From DASQZK01 sp963732905 (lineage in GTDB: Bacteria; Bacteroidota; Bacteroidia; Bacteroidales; GCA-2748055): 64,000 nt of DNA. Made by a program: the position numbers and the translations under genes. Under the pieces are notes generated by a model, which searched no databases, was not told where the DNA came from, and worked only from the letters and a program-made list of their open reading frames with translations. Of the stretch, positions 56,521 to 64,000 are shown piece by piece (the stretch's first letter is position 1; each line of letters starts with the position of its first letter). The DNA is taken from assembly GCA_963732905.1 (NCBI GenBank), contig CAVTBM010000009.1, forward strand, positions 186,001 through 250,000. The letters are read 5' to 3'.

Positions 56521-57234
56521 ATGGATGGATTTTCATATACCAATATTTTTGATACCAAAGGTATTGAATACCTGATTATCATTGCATTTCTGCTTTTGAT
56601 AATCCCGGTCTGGATCCTGATGAACAGACCTTTGAAGCTTAAAGTCAGGATCAGGGAACGCATTGGCGCTCTTTCCGGACATATCCTTCGCATTCCTCAG
56701 GGTTTGTTTTTCAGCAGGTATCATACCTGGGCATATCTCGAACCATCGGGAATGGCCAGGATGGGAGCCGACGATTTGCTGATGCATATCACCGGTGATG
56801 TTCAGCTGAAGACTATGTGTGCAAAAGGTGAGCAGATCTCAAAAGGTGAAGTTATAGCTCGTTTTCTGCAGGACGGAAAAGAGCTCAGTTTGATTTCACC
56901 GCTCTCCGGGAAAGTGACCGGCATCAATGGCGCCATCATGAAAGATAGTCGTTTGATGAGCGACGACCCGTATGATAAAGGATGGATATACAGGATACAA
57001 CCGGAAAAATGGCATGAGGAAACCCGGTCATGTTATCTGGCGGAAGATGCCAAAACCTGGATGATCAATGAGCTGGCCAGGTTCCGGGAATTCGTTCTCG
57101 ATACGGCATCCGGATTTACCCAGGCTTCACAGACTCATCCCGTTCTTCAGGAAGGAGGCGAACTGGCAGACCATCCTTTGACTGACATGCCCGGGGAAGT
57201 TTGGCAAGAATTTCAGCAACGTTTCCTGGAATAA
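56521..57234 (+). CDS. Membrane-anchored GcvH-like protein
   Basis: This 237-residue protein has a helix at 16-34 followed by RPLKLKVRIRER, which by the positive-inside rule puts the C-terminal part in the cytoplasm. Residues 60-160 are GcvH-like (SRYHTWAYLEPSG, GADDLLMHITGDV, SPLSGKVTGI, KGWIYRIQP). Lys120 in LQDGKELSLI aligns with Lys441 of the fusion protein at 52685-54358. The tail PVLQEGGE...VWQEFQ is also shared. It closes the four-gene structural operon, 23 bases after the NrfD/HybB-like gene. Whether it carries lipoate is unknown; the lysine is one residue off the usual H-protein spacing. Confidence 0.82.
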   Translation: MDGFSYTNIFDTKGIEYLIIIAFLLLIIPVWILMNRPLKLKVRIRERIGALSGHILRIPQGLFFSRYHTWAYLEPSGMARMGADDLLMHITGDVQLKTMCAKGEQISKGEVIARFLQDGKELSLISPLSGKVTGINGAIMKDSRLMSDDPYDKGWIYRIQPEKWHEETRSCYLAEDAKTWMINELARFREFVLDTASGFTQASQTHPVLQEGGELADHPLTDMPGEVWQEFQQRFLE

Positions 57235-57339
57235 GTACTCCGGCCGAAAAAGATGCCTGAACCGGTGAAAAATCAATGGAATTTATGTAATTTTAAGATC
57301 GGCCCGAAAACAAAAATCATATAGTTTACAAATCGTGGA

Positions 57340-57359
57340 AGCGCGCCATTGGGCGCGCT
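57340..57359 (+). terminator. GC-rich hairpin between the redox operon and the histidine kinase
   Basis: AGCGCGCC (57340-57347) and GGCGCGCT (57352-57359) form a perfect 8-bp stem with an ATTG loop, in AT-rich surroundings about 105 bases after the last structural gene. The following bases (CTTAAACGATTATTTCC) have no true T-run. It could terminate or attenuate transcription into the two-component genes, or stabilise the upstream mRNA. Confidence 0.45.
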
Positions 57360-57422
57360 CTTAAACGATTATTTCCGGGAGCATGAATATTAGAATTATC
57401 AAACCTTCATATTTTGAAACCA

Positions 57423-59093
57423 ATGATGAAGATCCAAACCGGATTTTTCAGGAAGATTACCGATTGGCAACAGATCAGAAAATTTGTCAGAATCAGATCG
57501 TCGATTTACGGCCGTGTGGTTTTCATTACTGCGGCTTCGCTTATCTTTCTCTTTATTCTGTTCAATATTGTTTTCCGGTCGATGTATGTGGAGTTATTCA
57601 ATACCACCATAAGACAGAACGGCGATCATGTAAGTTCTATCGTTGAAGGGGCTTTGTATTACTCGATGCTGGAAAATGACAGGGGAATGCTGCAACGCAC
57701 CCTTGAAACGATAAGTACAATGTCGGGGATAGATGAAGTGAACATGTACGATGATCATGATTACCTGGCCTTCACCTCGGTTTCGACTCAATTTAAAAAC
57801 CGCGGAAATCCCAACTGCAATGAATGTCATTCTAATCTGGTTTCCCTGTTTTCCGGAAATGACAAGTCCTACAGAATTCTCGACAATGAGCTTGGCTGTG
57901 GCGCGTATGCCAATGAAAACAGTCGCAGGCAACTTCTAATCCGGAAACCCATATTGAATGCACCATCGTGCTATACAGCTGCCTGCCATGCCCACTCACA
58001 GAATGAAGAGTTTCTCGGATCGCTTATGATAAATATTCCCCTGGAAGATCTGGATACTTTTGTTCAAAAGTCATCCAATGAGTTTCTTTTACTGGCGGCG
58101 ATTATCACAGTTTTCCTGGTTTCTTTCCTGGTCCTGTTTACCAGGCGAAGGATCAAGAATCCCCTCAATTCGATCATTCAGGCCAGTGAAGCCGTATCCA
58201 AAGGGGATCACAGCATTCGCCTCGATATCAAAAATGATCTGCTCGATGATATGAGAAAAGTATCTCTTGCCTTTAACGATATGCTCGATAATATCAATGC
58301 AGCTACCAATGAATTGCAGAACTGGTCTCAGCAACTCGAGTATAAGGTTCAGAAGAAAACAGAGGAATTGTCGGAAGCACAGAAGGAACTCATACACGTG
58401 GAACGGATCGCTTCACTTGGGAAATTGTCTTCATCTGTTGCCCATGAGATCAACAACCCATTGTCGGGGATTCTGATTTATGCCAAGCTTATTCATAAAC
58501 ACCTCGATAATTCAAGTTTCAAACACGAAAAAAAAGAAACGATACTTAAGGACCTTAAGCTGATTGAAGCCGAGACTAAACGTTGCGGGGATATCGTAAA
58601 AGGTCTGCTCGACTTCTCAAGGAAAGACAGGGAAGATTTTGAAGTGACCAGCCTCCACAAATTGCTGCGAGAGACTTATAACCTGATGATCCATTCTATT
58701 AAAATTGCAGATATCAGCTTTCAAACCGATTTTAAAGCTGCTTCCGACCTGATTTTTTGCAGTCCGAATCAGATCAAACAGGCATGCGTTGCACTTCTGG
58801 TCAATTCGTCGGAAGCCATAACGGAACAAGGCGAGATCATCATCCGGACATTTAATCCCGACAAAGAGAGTATCCGTATGGAGATTTCCGATAACGGTTC
58901 GGGCATTGCCCCCGGTGATATACCCAACATATTTGAACCTTTCTTTTCCACCAAACGGGATATCAGCGGGATAGGACTGGGACTTTCCATTGTACACGGA
59001 ATCGTCGAGAACCATAAAGGGAAAATTGAGGTGTCTTCAGAACCGGGAAGGGGAACTACCATCTCCATTATTATCCCTCTGGCAGTGAAATAA
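57423..59093 (+). CDS. Membrane histidine kinase with c-type haem motifs in its sensor domain
   Basis: The ATG at 57423 gives 556 residues; the frame is open a little further up but only to a TTG. A membrane helix (about 31-53) leads into a periplasmic sensor of about 165 residues carrying CNECH (132-136), a c-type haem site, and CYTAACH (183-189), a CX4CH variant. A second helix (220-240) and HAMP (241-294) are followed by a coiled coil. The HisKA H-box AHEINNPL (His341) and an HATPase domain with NGSGIAPGDIPNIFEPFFSTK split across N, G1 and F boxes follow, then GIGLGLSIV. It should phosphorylate the NtrC-type regulator encoded 17 bases downstream. Redox or ligand sensing through haem is inferred from the motifs. 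Confidence 0.9.
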   Translation: MMKIQTGFFRKITDWQQIRKFVRIRSSIYGRVVFITAASLIFLFILFNIVFRSMYVELFNTTIRQNGDHVSSIVEGALYYSMLENDRGMLQRTLETISTMSGIDEVNMYDDHDYLAFTSVSTQFKNRGNPNCNECHSNLVSLFSGNDKSYRILDNELGCGAYANENSRRQLLIRKPILNAPSCYTAACHAHSQNEEFLGSLMINIPLEDLDTFVQKSSNEFLLLAAIITVFLVSFLVLFTRRRIKNPLNSIIQASEAVSKGDHSIRLDIKNDLLDDMRKVSLAFNDMLDNINAATNELQNWSQQLEYKVQKKTEELSEAQKELIHVERIASLGKLSSSVAHEINNPLSGILIYAKLIHKHLDNSSFKHEKKETILKDLKLIEAETKRCGDIVKGLLDFSRKDREDFEVTSLHKLLRETYNLMIHSIKIADISFQTDFKAASDLIFCSPNQIKQACVALLVNSSEAITEQGEIIIRTFNPDKESIRMEISDNGSGIAPGDIPNIFEPFFSTKRDISGIGLGLSIVHGIVENHKGKIEVSSEPGRGTTISIIIPLAVK

Positions 59094-59110
59094 ATCTATA
59101 CCCTATCATA

Positions 59111-60451
59111 ATGGCTGAAAAAATTTCCATACTGATCGTCGATGATGAAGAATCCGTCCGTGATTCGTTGTACAACTGGTTTATTGAAGACGGCTATGAT
59201 GTTGAATGTGCCGAGAATGCCAAGAAAGCCCTGTCAATGCTTGAGAGCAGAAACTTTGATATTATTCTGGCAGATATTAAGATGCCCGGCATGGACGGGA
59301 TGGAGATGCACCTGCGGATTAAGACCCTGCCCCACGAGCCAATATTTATTATTATGACTGCCTTTGCATCGGTTGACACTGCCGTACAGGCCTTGAAAAA
59401 TGGTGCTTTCGATTATGTGACCAAACCGTTTGATCCCGACGATCTCTCTCATCTTATCCGGAATGCTGCTGCCCAGGTGGCACTGAAATCAGAAAATCAA
59501 AGTCTGAAGGAGAAAATTACATCACTTGTCGATGTCGAAGATATCATCGGGGAAAGTAGTGCTGTGAAGAAGGTCCTCCGGGAGATTGAAAGCATCGCCC
59601 AGTCAAGTTCATCCGTGATCATCACTGGAGAGAGTGGCACGGGTAAAGAACTGGTGGCCAGGGCTATTCATTCCAATTCGCTGAGAAAATATTTTCCAAT
59701 GATCAGCGTCCATTGCGGTGCGCTTACAGAAAGCCTTCTGGAGAGTGAACTGTTTGGCCATGAGAAGGGCGCTTTTACCGGTGCTACCTTTAACCGGAAG
59801 GGCAGGTTTGAAATGGCTGACGGCGGCACGATTTTTCTGGATGAGATAGCTACCATCTCTCCCAAAATGCAGATTGAACTGCTGAGGGTGCTGGAGACCA
59901 AATCCTTTGTCAGGGTAGGAGGGAACAAAGAGATTACCTCTGATTTCAGGGTGATTTGCGCCACCAACCGGGATTTGAAGAGCATGGTCAAAAATGGTAC
60001 TTTCCGTGAAGATCTGTTTTACCGTCTGAATGTTTTAAATATTGTCATTCCTCCCCTCAGGGAACGTATTGAGGATATACCCCTTCTGGTAAATTATTTT
60101 ATTAAGAAATATTGTACGTCCATGAGCCGTGATCTGATCAGTATTGAGCCGGCTGCCATGAATCACCTTATGGAATTTGAGTTCCCCGGGAATGTTCGTG
60201 AACTGGAGAATATGATCGAACGCGCCATCGTGGTGGGTAACGGAAAGGAGATCTGCCTGAGAGACCTTCCCATGGGCAAGGAGGTTCTCAGTAGTTCAAT
60301 CGAGAGTCTGGATGAACTGGAGAAAAAGCACATCGGTAAAATCCTTGATAAATATGGCTGGAATATCTCGCGTTCGGCCCTGGCTTTGAATATCGACCGG
60401 GCTACCCTTTACAATAAGATCCGGAAATATGAACTGAAACAGGAAAGCTGA
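59111..60451 (+). CDS. NtrC-type sigma-54-dependent response regulator
   Basis: This 446-residue protein has three domains. The receiver (6-120) has Asp55 as phosphoacceptor (LADIKMPG). The AAA+ sigma-54 activator domain (about 143-375) has Walker A GESGTGKE (173-180), the sigma-54 contact loop GAFTGA (220-225) and Walker B IFLDEI (241-246). A Fis-type helix-turn-helix (about 405-442) includes SRSALALNIDRATLYNKIRKY. The intact GAFTGA implies activation of a sigma-54 promoter. The cognate kinase is encoded 17 bases upstream. The redox operon just before them is the natural target, although I could not see a matching promoter there. Confidence 0.95.
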   Translation: MAEKISILIVDDEESVRDSLYNWFIEDGYDVECAENAKKALSMLESRNFDIILADIKMPGMDGMEMHLRIKTLPHEPIFIIMTAFASVDTAVQALKNGAFDYVTKPFDPDDLSHLIRNAAAQVALKSENQSLKEKITSLVDVEDIIGESSAVKKVLREIESIAQSSSSVIITGESGTGKELVARAIHSNSLRKYFPMISVHCGALTESLLESELFGHEKGAFTGATFNRKGRFEMADGGTIFLDEIATISPKMQIELLRVLETKSFVRVGGNKEITSDFRVICATNRDLKSMVKNGTFREDLFYRLNVLNIVIPPLRERIEDIPLLVNYFIKKYCTSMSRDLISIEPAAMNHLMEFEFPGNVRELENMIERAIVVGNGKEICLRDLPMGKEVLSSSIESLDELEKKHIGKILDKYGWNISRSALALNIDRATLYNKIRKYELKQES

Positions 60452-60516
60452 CCCTGTTTCCGTATCTGAATTTGTATCAATCATCGTTAATATTCACCGA
60501 TTATCACTGAGCCTGA

Positions 60517-61062
60517 TTGGAGACCCCGAACATCATATTGTATACGTGCGGTCATTTTGAAGATGACCTCACCCGGCGTATTATCAATGATATCGAACGG
60601 GAATTTCACTTTCCCGTCCGGCTTATCGGGTGTGAAACCGATTTAAATATATATTACAATCCGGTTCGCCGGCAGTACGATGCCAATTCATTGCTCAATA
60701 TGGTTTCGGCCATGATTTCCCCGCAATCATTCAAAGCTATGGGGCTTTTCAGAGTCGACCTGTACATACCCATCCTGACGTATATTTTCGGACAGGCTCA
60801 GTTAAACGGTAATACAGGAATCGCATCCCTTTACCGTCTTCGGAATGAACTTTACGGACTCGATCCGGACCATGAACTGCTATCCGAAAGGTTCTCCAAG
60901 GTAGTGATGCATGAACTCGGCCATGCCTTTGGCCTCATTCACTGTCACAACCCTGTATGTCTCATGAGGTCGAGTACTTATGTCGAAGACCTGGACCAGA
61001 AAGAAAGTCATTTCTGTAAAAGCTGCCGTGAACATCTGTTGGATCATGCTTCTCAGGAATAA
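60517..61062 (+). CDS. Archaemetzincin-like zinc protease
   Basis: This 181-residue protein shows the archaemetzincin signature HELGHAFGLIHC (132-143; His132, His136, His142 bind the catalytic zinc, Glu133 catalytic). It continues with Cys148, Cys167 and Cys170, which with Cys143 make the second, structural zinc site, and the Met of CLMRSS (149-152) forms the met-turn. The only reasonable start is TTG at 60517, directly after an in-frame TGA; a second TTG lies at 60538. No signal peptide, so cytoplasmic. It follows the regulator by 65 bases and may belong to the same transcript. Substrates of bacterial members are unknown. Confidence 0.9.
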   Translation: METPNIILYTCGHFEDDLTRRIINDIEREFHFPVRLIGCETDLNIYYNPVRRQYDANSLLNMVSAMISPQSFKAMGLFRVDLYIPILTYIFGQAQLNGNTGIASLYRLRNELYGLDPDHELLSERFSKVVMHELGHAFGLIHCHNPVCLMRSSTYVEDLDQKESHFCKSCREHLLDHASQE

Positions 61063-61335
61063 TAACAGGAAACTTGTTGAGGTATGAATGATGATCTGGC
61101 GACAGGTAAGCAGAAGTCGGATGAACAGACAGGTGGATCACTTTCATCTTTTTCACCGGCTGGTTCTGCAGATCTTATTTAAGAGTTGTATTCTCTTGTC
61201 ATCCATGAATGTAAGATCGGGCTTAAAAATTTTTTGTAAGTGAATTGCAAGAATCTAAATTCCATTTATCTTTACTCTGTGCACAGGATGTTACTCTTTT
61301 AGCAATAACACATAAACCTTAATTCTCAGACTATT

Positions 61336-63708
61336 ATGAAACCCGCGGTGCTTTTTGTAGCCATGGCTATGCTCTGCCTGTTCCAGTCTTTGTCCTGGTC
61401 TCAAGATCTTACTCAGACGATTAAGGGCACGGTTGTCGATAATGAATCGAAGATGCCCTTATTCGGGGCAAATATCATTTTATTAGGTACTGATCCTGTG
61501 AAAGGTACTATAAGTGATGCAACCGGTATGTTCCGGTTTCAGGACGTCCCGGTGGGAAGATATGATATCCGGTTCAGTTACGTAGGTTATGAGGATCAGA
61601 TTCTTCCCAATATCCTGGTGTCATCAGGGAAAGAAGTTTACCTCGAGGTCCAGCTCACCGGTATGGTCTCAGACCTGAAGGAGGTCGTTTTTTCAGGTAG
61701 CCGGAAAAAAGACAAACCTCTGAATACTATGGCATTGGTTTCGTCACGTGCCTTTAACGTGGAAGAGACCCAGCGGTATGCTGCCAGTTTTTTTGACCCG
61801 GCAAGGATGGCCCAGTCGTTTGCCGGTGTTGCTACGGCGGATGATGAAAACAATGAAATTGTCATCAGGGGAAATTCGGCTTTAGGTCTCCTTTGGCGTC
61901 TCGAAGGCATTGAGATTCCCAATCCCAACCATTTCAGCAATGGCGAAGGAGGTTCTGGCGGAGGTATTTGCATGATCAGTAATGCTGTCCTTTCCAACTC
62001 CGATTTTCTTACCGGTGCCTTCCCAGCGGAATATGGCAATGCTACTTCAGGTGTGTTCGATCTTAAATTCAGGAATGGCAATTATGATAAACCTGAATTT
62101 TCGTTTCAGGCAGGCATCCTCGGTCTCCAGGCTTCAGCCGAAGGCCCTCTGGGAAAGAACAACAGAGCATCGTACCTGGTAAACTACCGGTATTCATCAC
62201 TTATGATTCTCGATAAGGCGGGGATTAAATTCGGGGGTGAGAATGCTCTGGCTCCTGACTTTCAGGACATCAACTTCAAAATCAATATACCGACTTCAAA
62301 ATACGGGACATTTTCCCTGTTTGGCATCGGAGGTATCAGCAAAACAGGTGACAATGCGATCCGGGATACGTCACAATGGCTTTACTGGTCTGACAGATTG
62401 CAGGAAAGGGAGAATCACCGGACAGGGGTGGCAGGGCTTTCACATTTTCTTATCCTCCATGATGCCAATACGTGGATCCGGAATACCCTTGCCATTACTA
62501 CCGAGGAAAATGGTATGAACCAGGATACCCTGGATTTTTCGGTTAATTTCCATGATGTGGATAATGAAACATTTATAAACCGGGCTCTCAGGTACAGCGG
62601 TCTGGTTAACCATAAATTCAACAACCGGAACGTCTTGCGGGGTGGTGTCATATTCAGCCGACTCTATTTTGATTTTTACAAATATGGATATATCTGGGAC
62701 CTCGGGAATTTCGAGAAGTCAATCGATCAGTCGGGCAGTGCATCGGTATTTCAGTCTTACCTTCAATGGCAAAATAAACTTACAGATAAGCTCACCATCA
62801 ATGCCGGACTTCACTTTATCGATGAATTCCTTAATCATTGCCTGTCTGTTGAACCAAGAGTAAGCCTGGGATACCGGTTCAACAACCGACAGTCATTTTC
62901 CTACGGTTTCGGAGTCCACTCAAAAACCCTCCCTCCGTCGATCAATCTTGCTCAACGGCCTTTGTCTTCCGGGGGCTTTGAACAGCCGAACCGCGACCTG
63001 GGTCCGGTAAAGGCCGTTCATAATGTTCTCGGATATGACCGGTCGTTATCAGACAATCTCAGGCTGAAGGCCGAGGCCTATTATCAGTACCTTTATGATG
63101 TTCCGGTTGCCGCCGACAGTTCTTACGTTTCAGCCATTAATGAAAATTCCGGTTTTACCAATGAGAAATTTGTGAATAAGGGAAAAGGCAGGAATTATGG
63201 AGTAGAACTTACCCTGGAGCGGTTCTTTGATAAAAATTTTTATTTCCTCATCACTTCCTCTCTCTTTCATTCGGAATACCTGGCACTTGACCATATCTGG
63301 CGAAATACAAGGTTCGACGGAAATTATATCTTCAATGTTCTCGGCGGAAAGGAATTTAAAACCGGTAAAAACAAGGATAATATCTGGAGCCTCAACACAA
63401 GGATCATCTGGAGAGGAGGTTACCGTACAATTCCGATTGACCTGGAATCATCGAACCAACGGGGAGAAACAGTACTGATCACTCAGGAGGCGTTTACAAA
63501 CCGTGCACCGGACTATTTCAGAATCGACCTGGGTACTGGTTTCCGGAAAAATAAACCGAAGTACAGCTGGTCTCTGAACCTCGATCTGCAGAACCTGACC
63601 AACCACATCAACCTTTACCAGGAATATTACAACGCGGCCGATCAGCGGATTGAACGATATACCTACTCGGGACTGATCCCAAACCTGAATTACAAGGTGG
63701 ACTTTTAG
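61336..63708 (+). CDS. TonB-dependent receptor with carboxypeptidase-like regulatory domain
   Basis: This 790-residue receptor has a signal peptide (ending LSWSQ), an N-terminal carboxypeptidase-regulatory-like beta-sandwich (about 28-108, TIKGTVVDNESKMPLFGANI) and a plug (about 115-245, NEIVIRGNSALGLLWRLEGI, GAFPAEYGNATSG). A 22-strand barrel ends LIPNLNYKVDF. It is shorter than SusC and lacks the SusC plug signature, so it is a general type that may import a metal chelate, a cofactor or a peptide. A lipoprotein gene follows 95 bases downstream. It has a 270-base upstream region with no recognisable operator. Confidence 0.9.
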   Translation: MKPAVLFVAMAMLCLFQSLSWSQDLTQTIKGTVVDNESKMPLFGANIILLGTDPVKGTISDATGMFRFQDVPVGRYDIRFSYVGYEDQILPNILVSSGKEVYLEVQLTGMVSDLKEVVFSGSRKKDKPLNTMALVSSRAFNVEETQRYAASFFDPARMAQSFAGVATADDENNEIVIRGNSALGLLWRLEGIEIPNPNHFSNGEGGSGGGICMISNAVLSNSDFLTGAFPAEYGNATSGVFDLKFRNGNYDKPEFSFQAGILGLQASAEGPLGKNNRASYLVNYRYSSLMILDKAGIKFGGENALAPDFQDINFKINIPTSKYGTFSLFGIGGISKTGDNAIRDTSQWLYWSDRLQERENHRTGVAGLSHFLILHDANTWIRNTLAITTEENGMNQDTLDFSVNFHDVDNETFINRALRYSGLVNHKFNNRNVLRGGVIFSRLYFDFYKYGYIWDLGNFEKSIDQSGSASVFQSYLQWQNKLTDKLTINAGLHFIDEFLNHCLSVEPRVSLGYRFNNRQSFSYGFGVHSKTLPPSINLAQRPLSSGGFEQPNRDLGPVKAVHNVLGYDRSLSDNLRLKAEAYYQYLYDVPVAADSSYVSAINENSGFTNEKFVNKGKGRNYGVELTLERFFDKNFYFLITSSLFHSEYLALDHIWRNTRFDGNYIFNVLGGKEFKTGKNKDNIWSLNTRIIWRGGYRTIPIDLESSNQRGETVLITQEAFTNRAPDYFRIDLGTGFRKNKPKYSWSLNLDLQNLTNHINLYQEYYNAADQRIERYTYSGLIPNLNYKVDF

Positions 63709-63803
63709 GAAATTTGCATGGCTTGTGCCACAGGACCGGCTGAACTTATTAGGAAAGCAATGAAAGGGAAAGAGGAACCCCATACCATTAATCATCATGT
63801 ATT

Positions 63804-64000
63804 ATGAAAAACAGGCTGCTTTTTGTTCTGTGTCTTTTTATGATCATCGGTTGCGAATTATCCGATGAAGAAATATCTTCGATCGATGTAAGGGAAGTTG
63901 ATATGAGCCTTGTCAGTGACGGTACTTTTACCGGGGAATACAAGGATCCTGACTCGGATGGACGGGCAAAGGTTTCGGTCACTGTTGAAGATCATCAAAT
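63804..64000 (+). CDS. Start of a lipoprotein with an FMN-binding-like N-terminus
   Basis: The ATG at 63804 begins a frame open to the window edge. The first 17 residues are a lipoprotein signal with lipobox ending MIIGC (Cys17). After a short linker, residues 35-65 (SLVSDGTFTGEYKDPDSDGR, then KVSVTVEDHQ) resemble the opening strands of FMN_bind domains, which in RnfG/NqrC and relatives carry covalent flavin. Only 65 residues are visible, so the flavin-attachment site cannot be checked. It lies downstream of the TonB-dependent receptor on the same strand. Confidence 0.6.
   Translation, partial: MKNRLLFVLCLFMIIGCELSDEEISSIDVREVDMSLVSDGTFTGEYKDPDSDGRAKVSVTVEDHQ

Noticed and set aside
57383..57646. 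87-codon frame overlapping the histidine kinase start
   Set aside because: It lies in another register of the kinase gene and its sequence is a shadow of the coding DNA.

Overview
The window looks like a chromosomal segment of a plant-polysaccharide-degrading member of the Bacteroidota, most likely class Bacteroidia. The evidence is two SusC/SusD pairs, many SPII lipoproteins, type IX secretion (T9SS) C-terminal sorting domains on two glycanases, a GldA/GldF/GldG-like ABC operon, A-rich leaders in place of strong Shine-Dalgarno sites, and moderate G+C in genes against AT-rich intergenic DNA. I saw no tRNA, rRNA, CRISPR array, phage or transposase gene.

Layout. 1-751: partial exported protein (minus). 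1466-16944: a plus-strand outer-membrane uptake cluster in the order FAS1 lipoprotein, SusC, SusD, FAS1 lipoprotein, FAS1 lipoprotein, SusC, SusD. Both SusC genes and one FAS1 gene are interrupted, by four one-base frameshifts and one in-frame TAG. 17063-23573: three minus-strand enzymes, a DUF5060-type glycosidase and two tandem GH9 endoglucanases, one with five Cys-rich repeats and a T9SS tail. 23574-25213: a gene-free stretch of tandem and hairpin repeats. 25214-27842: cellobiose/mannobiose 2-epimerase and a GH26 mannanase lipoprotein. 28291-32469: a four-gene ABC-2 operon (GldA-, GldF- and GldG-like plus DUF4340). 32812-37868: a YciI-like protein, a multidomain GH16 laminarinase with a T9SS tail, and an unknown outer-membrane-type protein. 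37951-42145: an SDR oxidoreductase, mannonate dehydratase and GH67 alpha-glucuronidase. 42543-51683: a LacI regulator, GH172, two GH116-like proteins and GH43. 51867-52049: a small membrane protein. 52685-61062: a membrane redox cluster (PstS-like/GcvH-like fusion, periplasmic ferredoxin, NrfD/HybB-like subunit, second GcvH-like protein) followed by a haem-motif histidine kinase, an NtrC-type regulator and an archaemetzincin. 61336-64000: a TonB-dependent receptor and the start of a lipoprotein with an FMN-binding-like N-terminus.

How the parts fit. Much of the window serves hemicellulose and beta-glucan breakdown: GH9 and GH16 on beta-glucans, GH26 plus the epimerase on mannan, and GH67, the SDR and UxuA on glucuronic-acid side chains of xylan. 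The GH172/GH116/GH43 group removes exo-linked sugars. The 52-61 kb cluster is different in character. It looks like a quinone-linked electron-transfer module that carries its own lipoyl-carrier-like cytoplasmic domains and a redox-sensing two-component system, but lacks an obvious catalytic oxidoreductase. It is the best candidate here for an undescribed system.

Limits. Family names come from reading motifs and overall protein architecture, without database searches. Substrates are inferred from family and neighbourhood. The interrupted genes at 3.8-13.2 kb could be true pseudogenes or uncorrected sequencing errors, and the window alone cannot decide between them.
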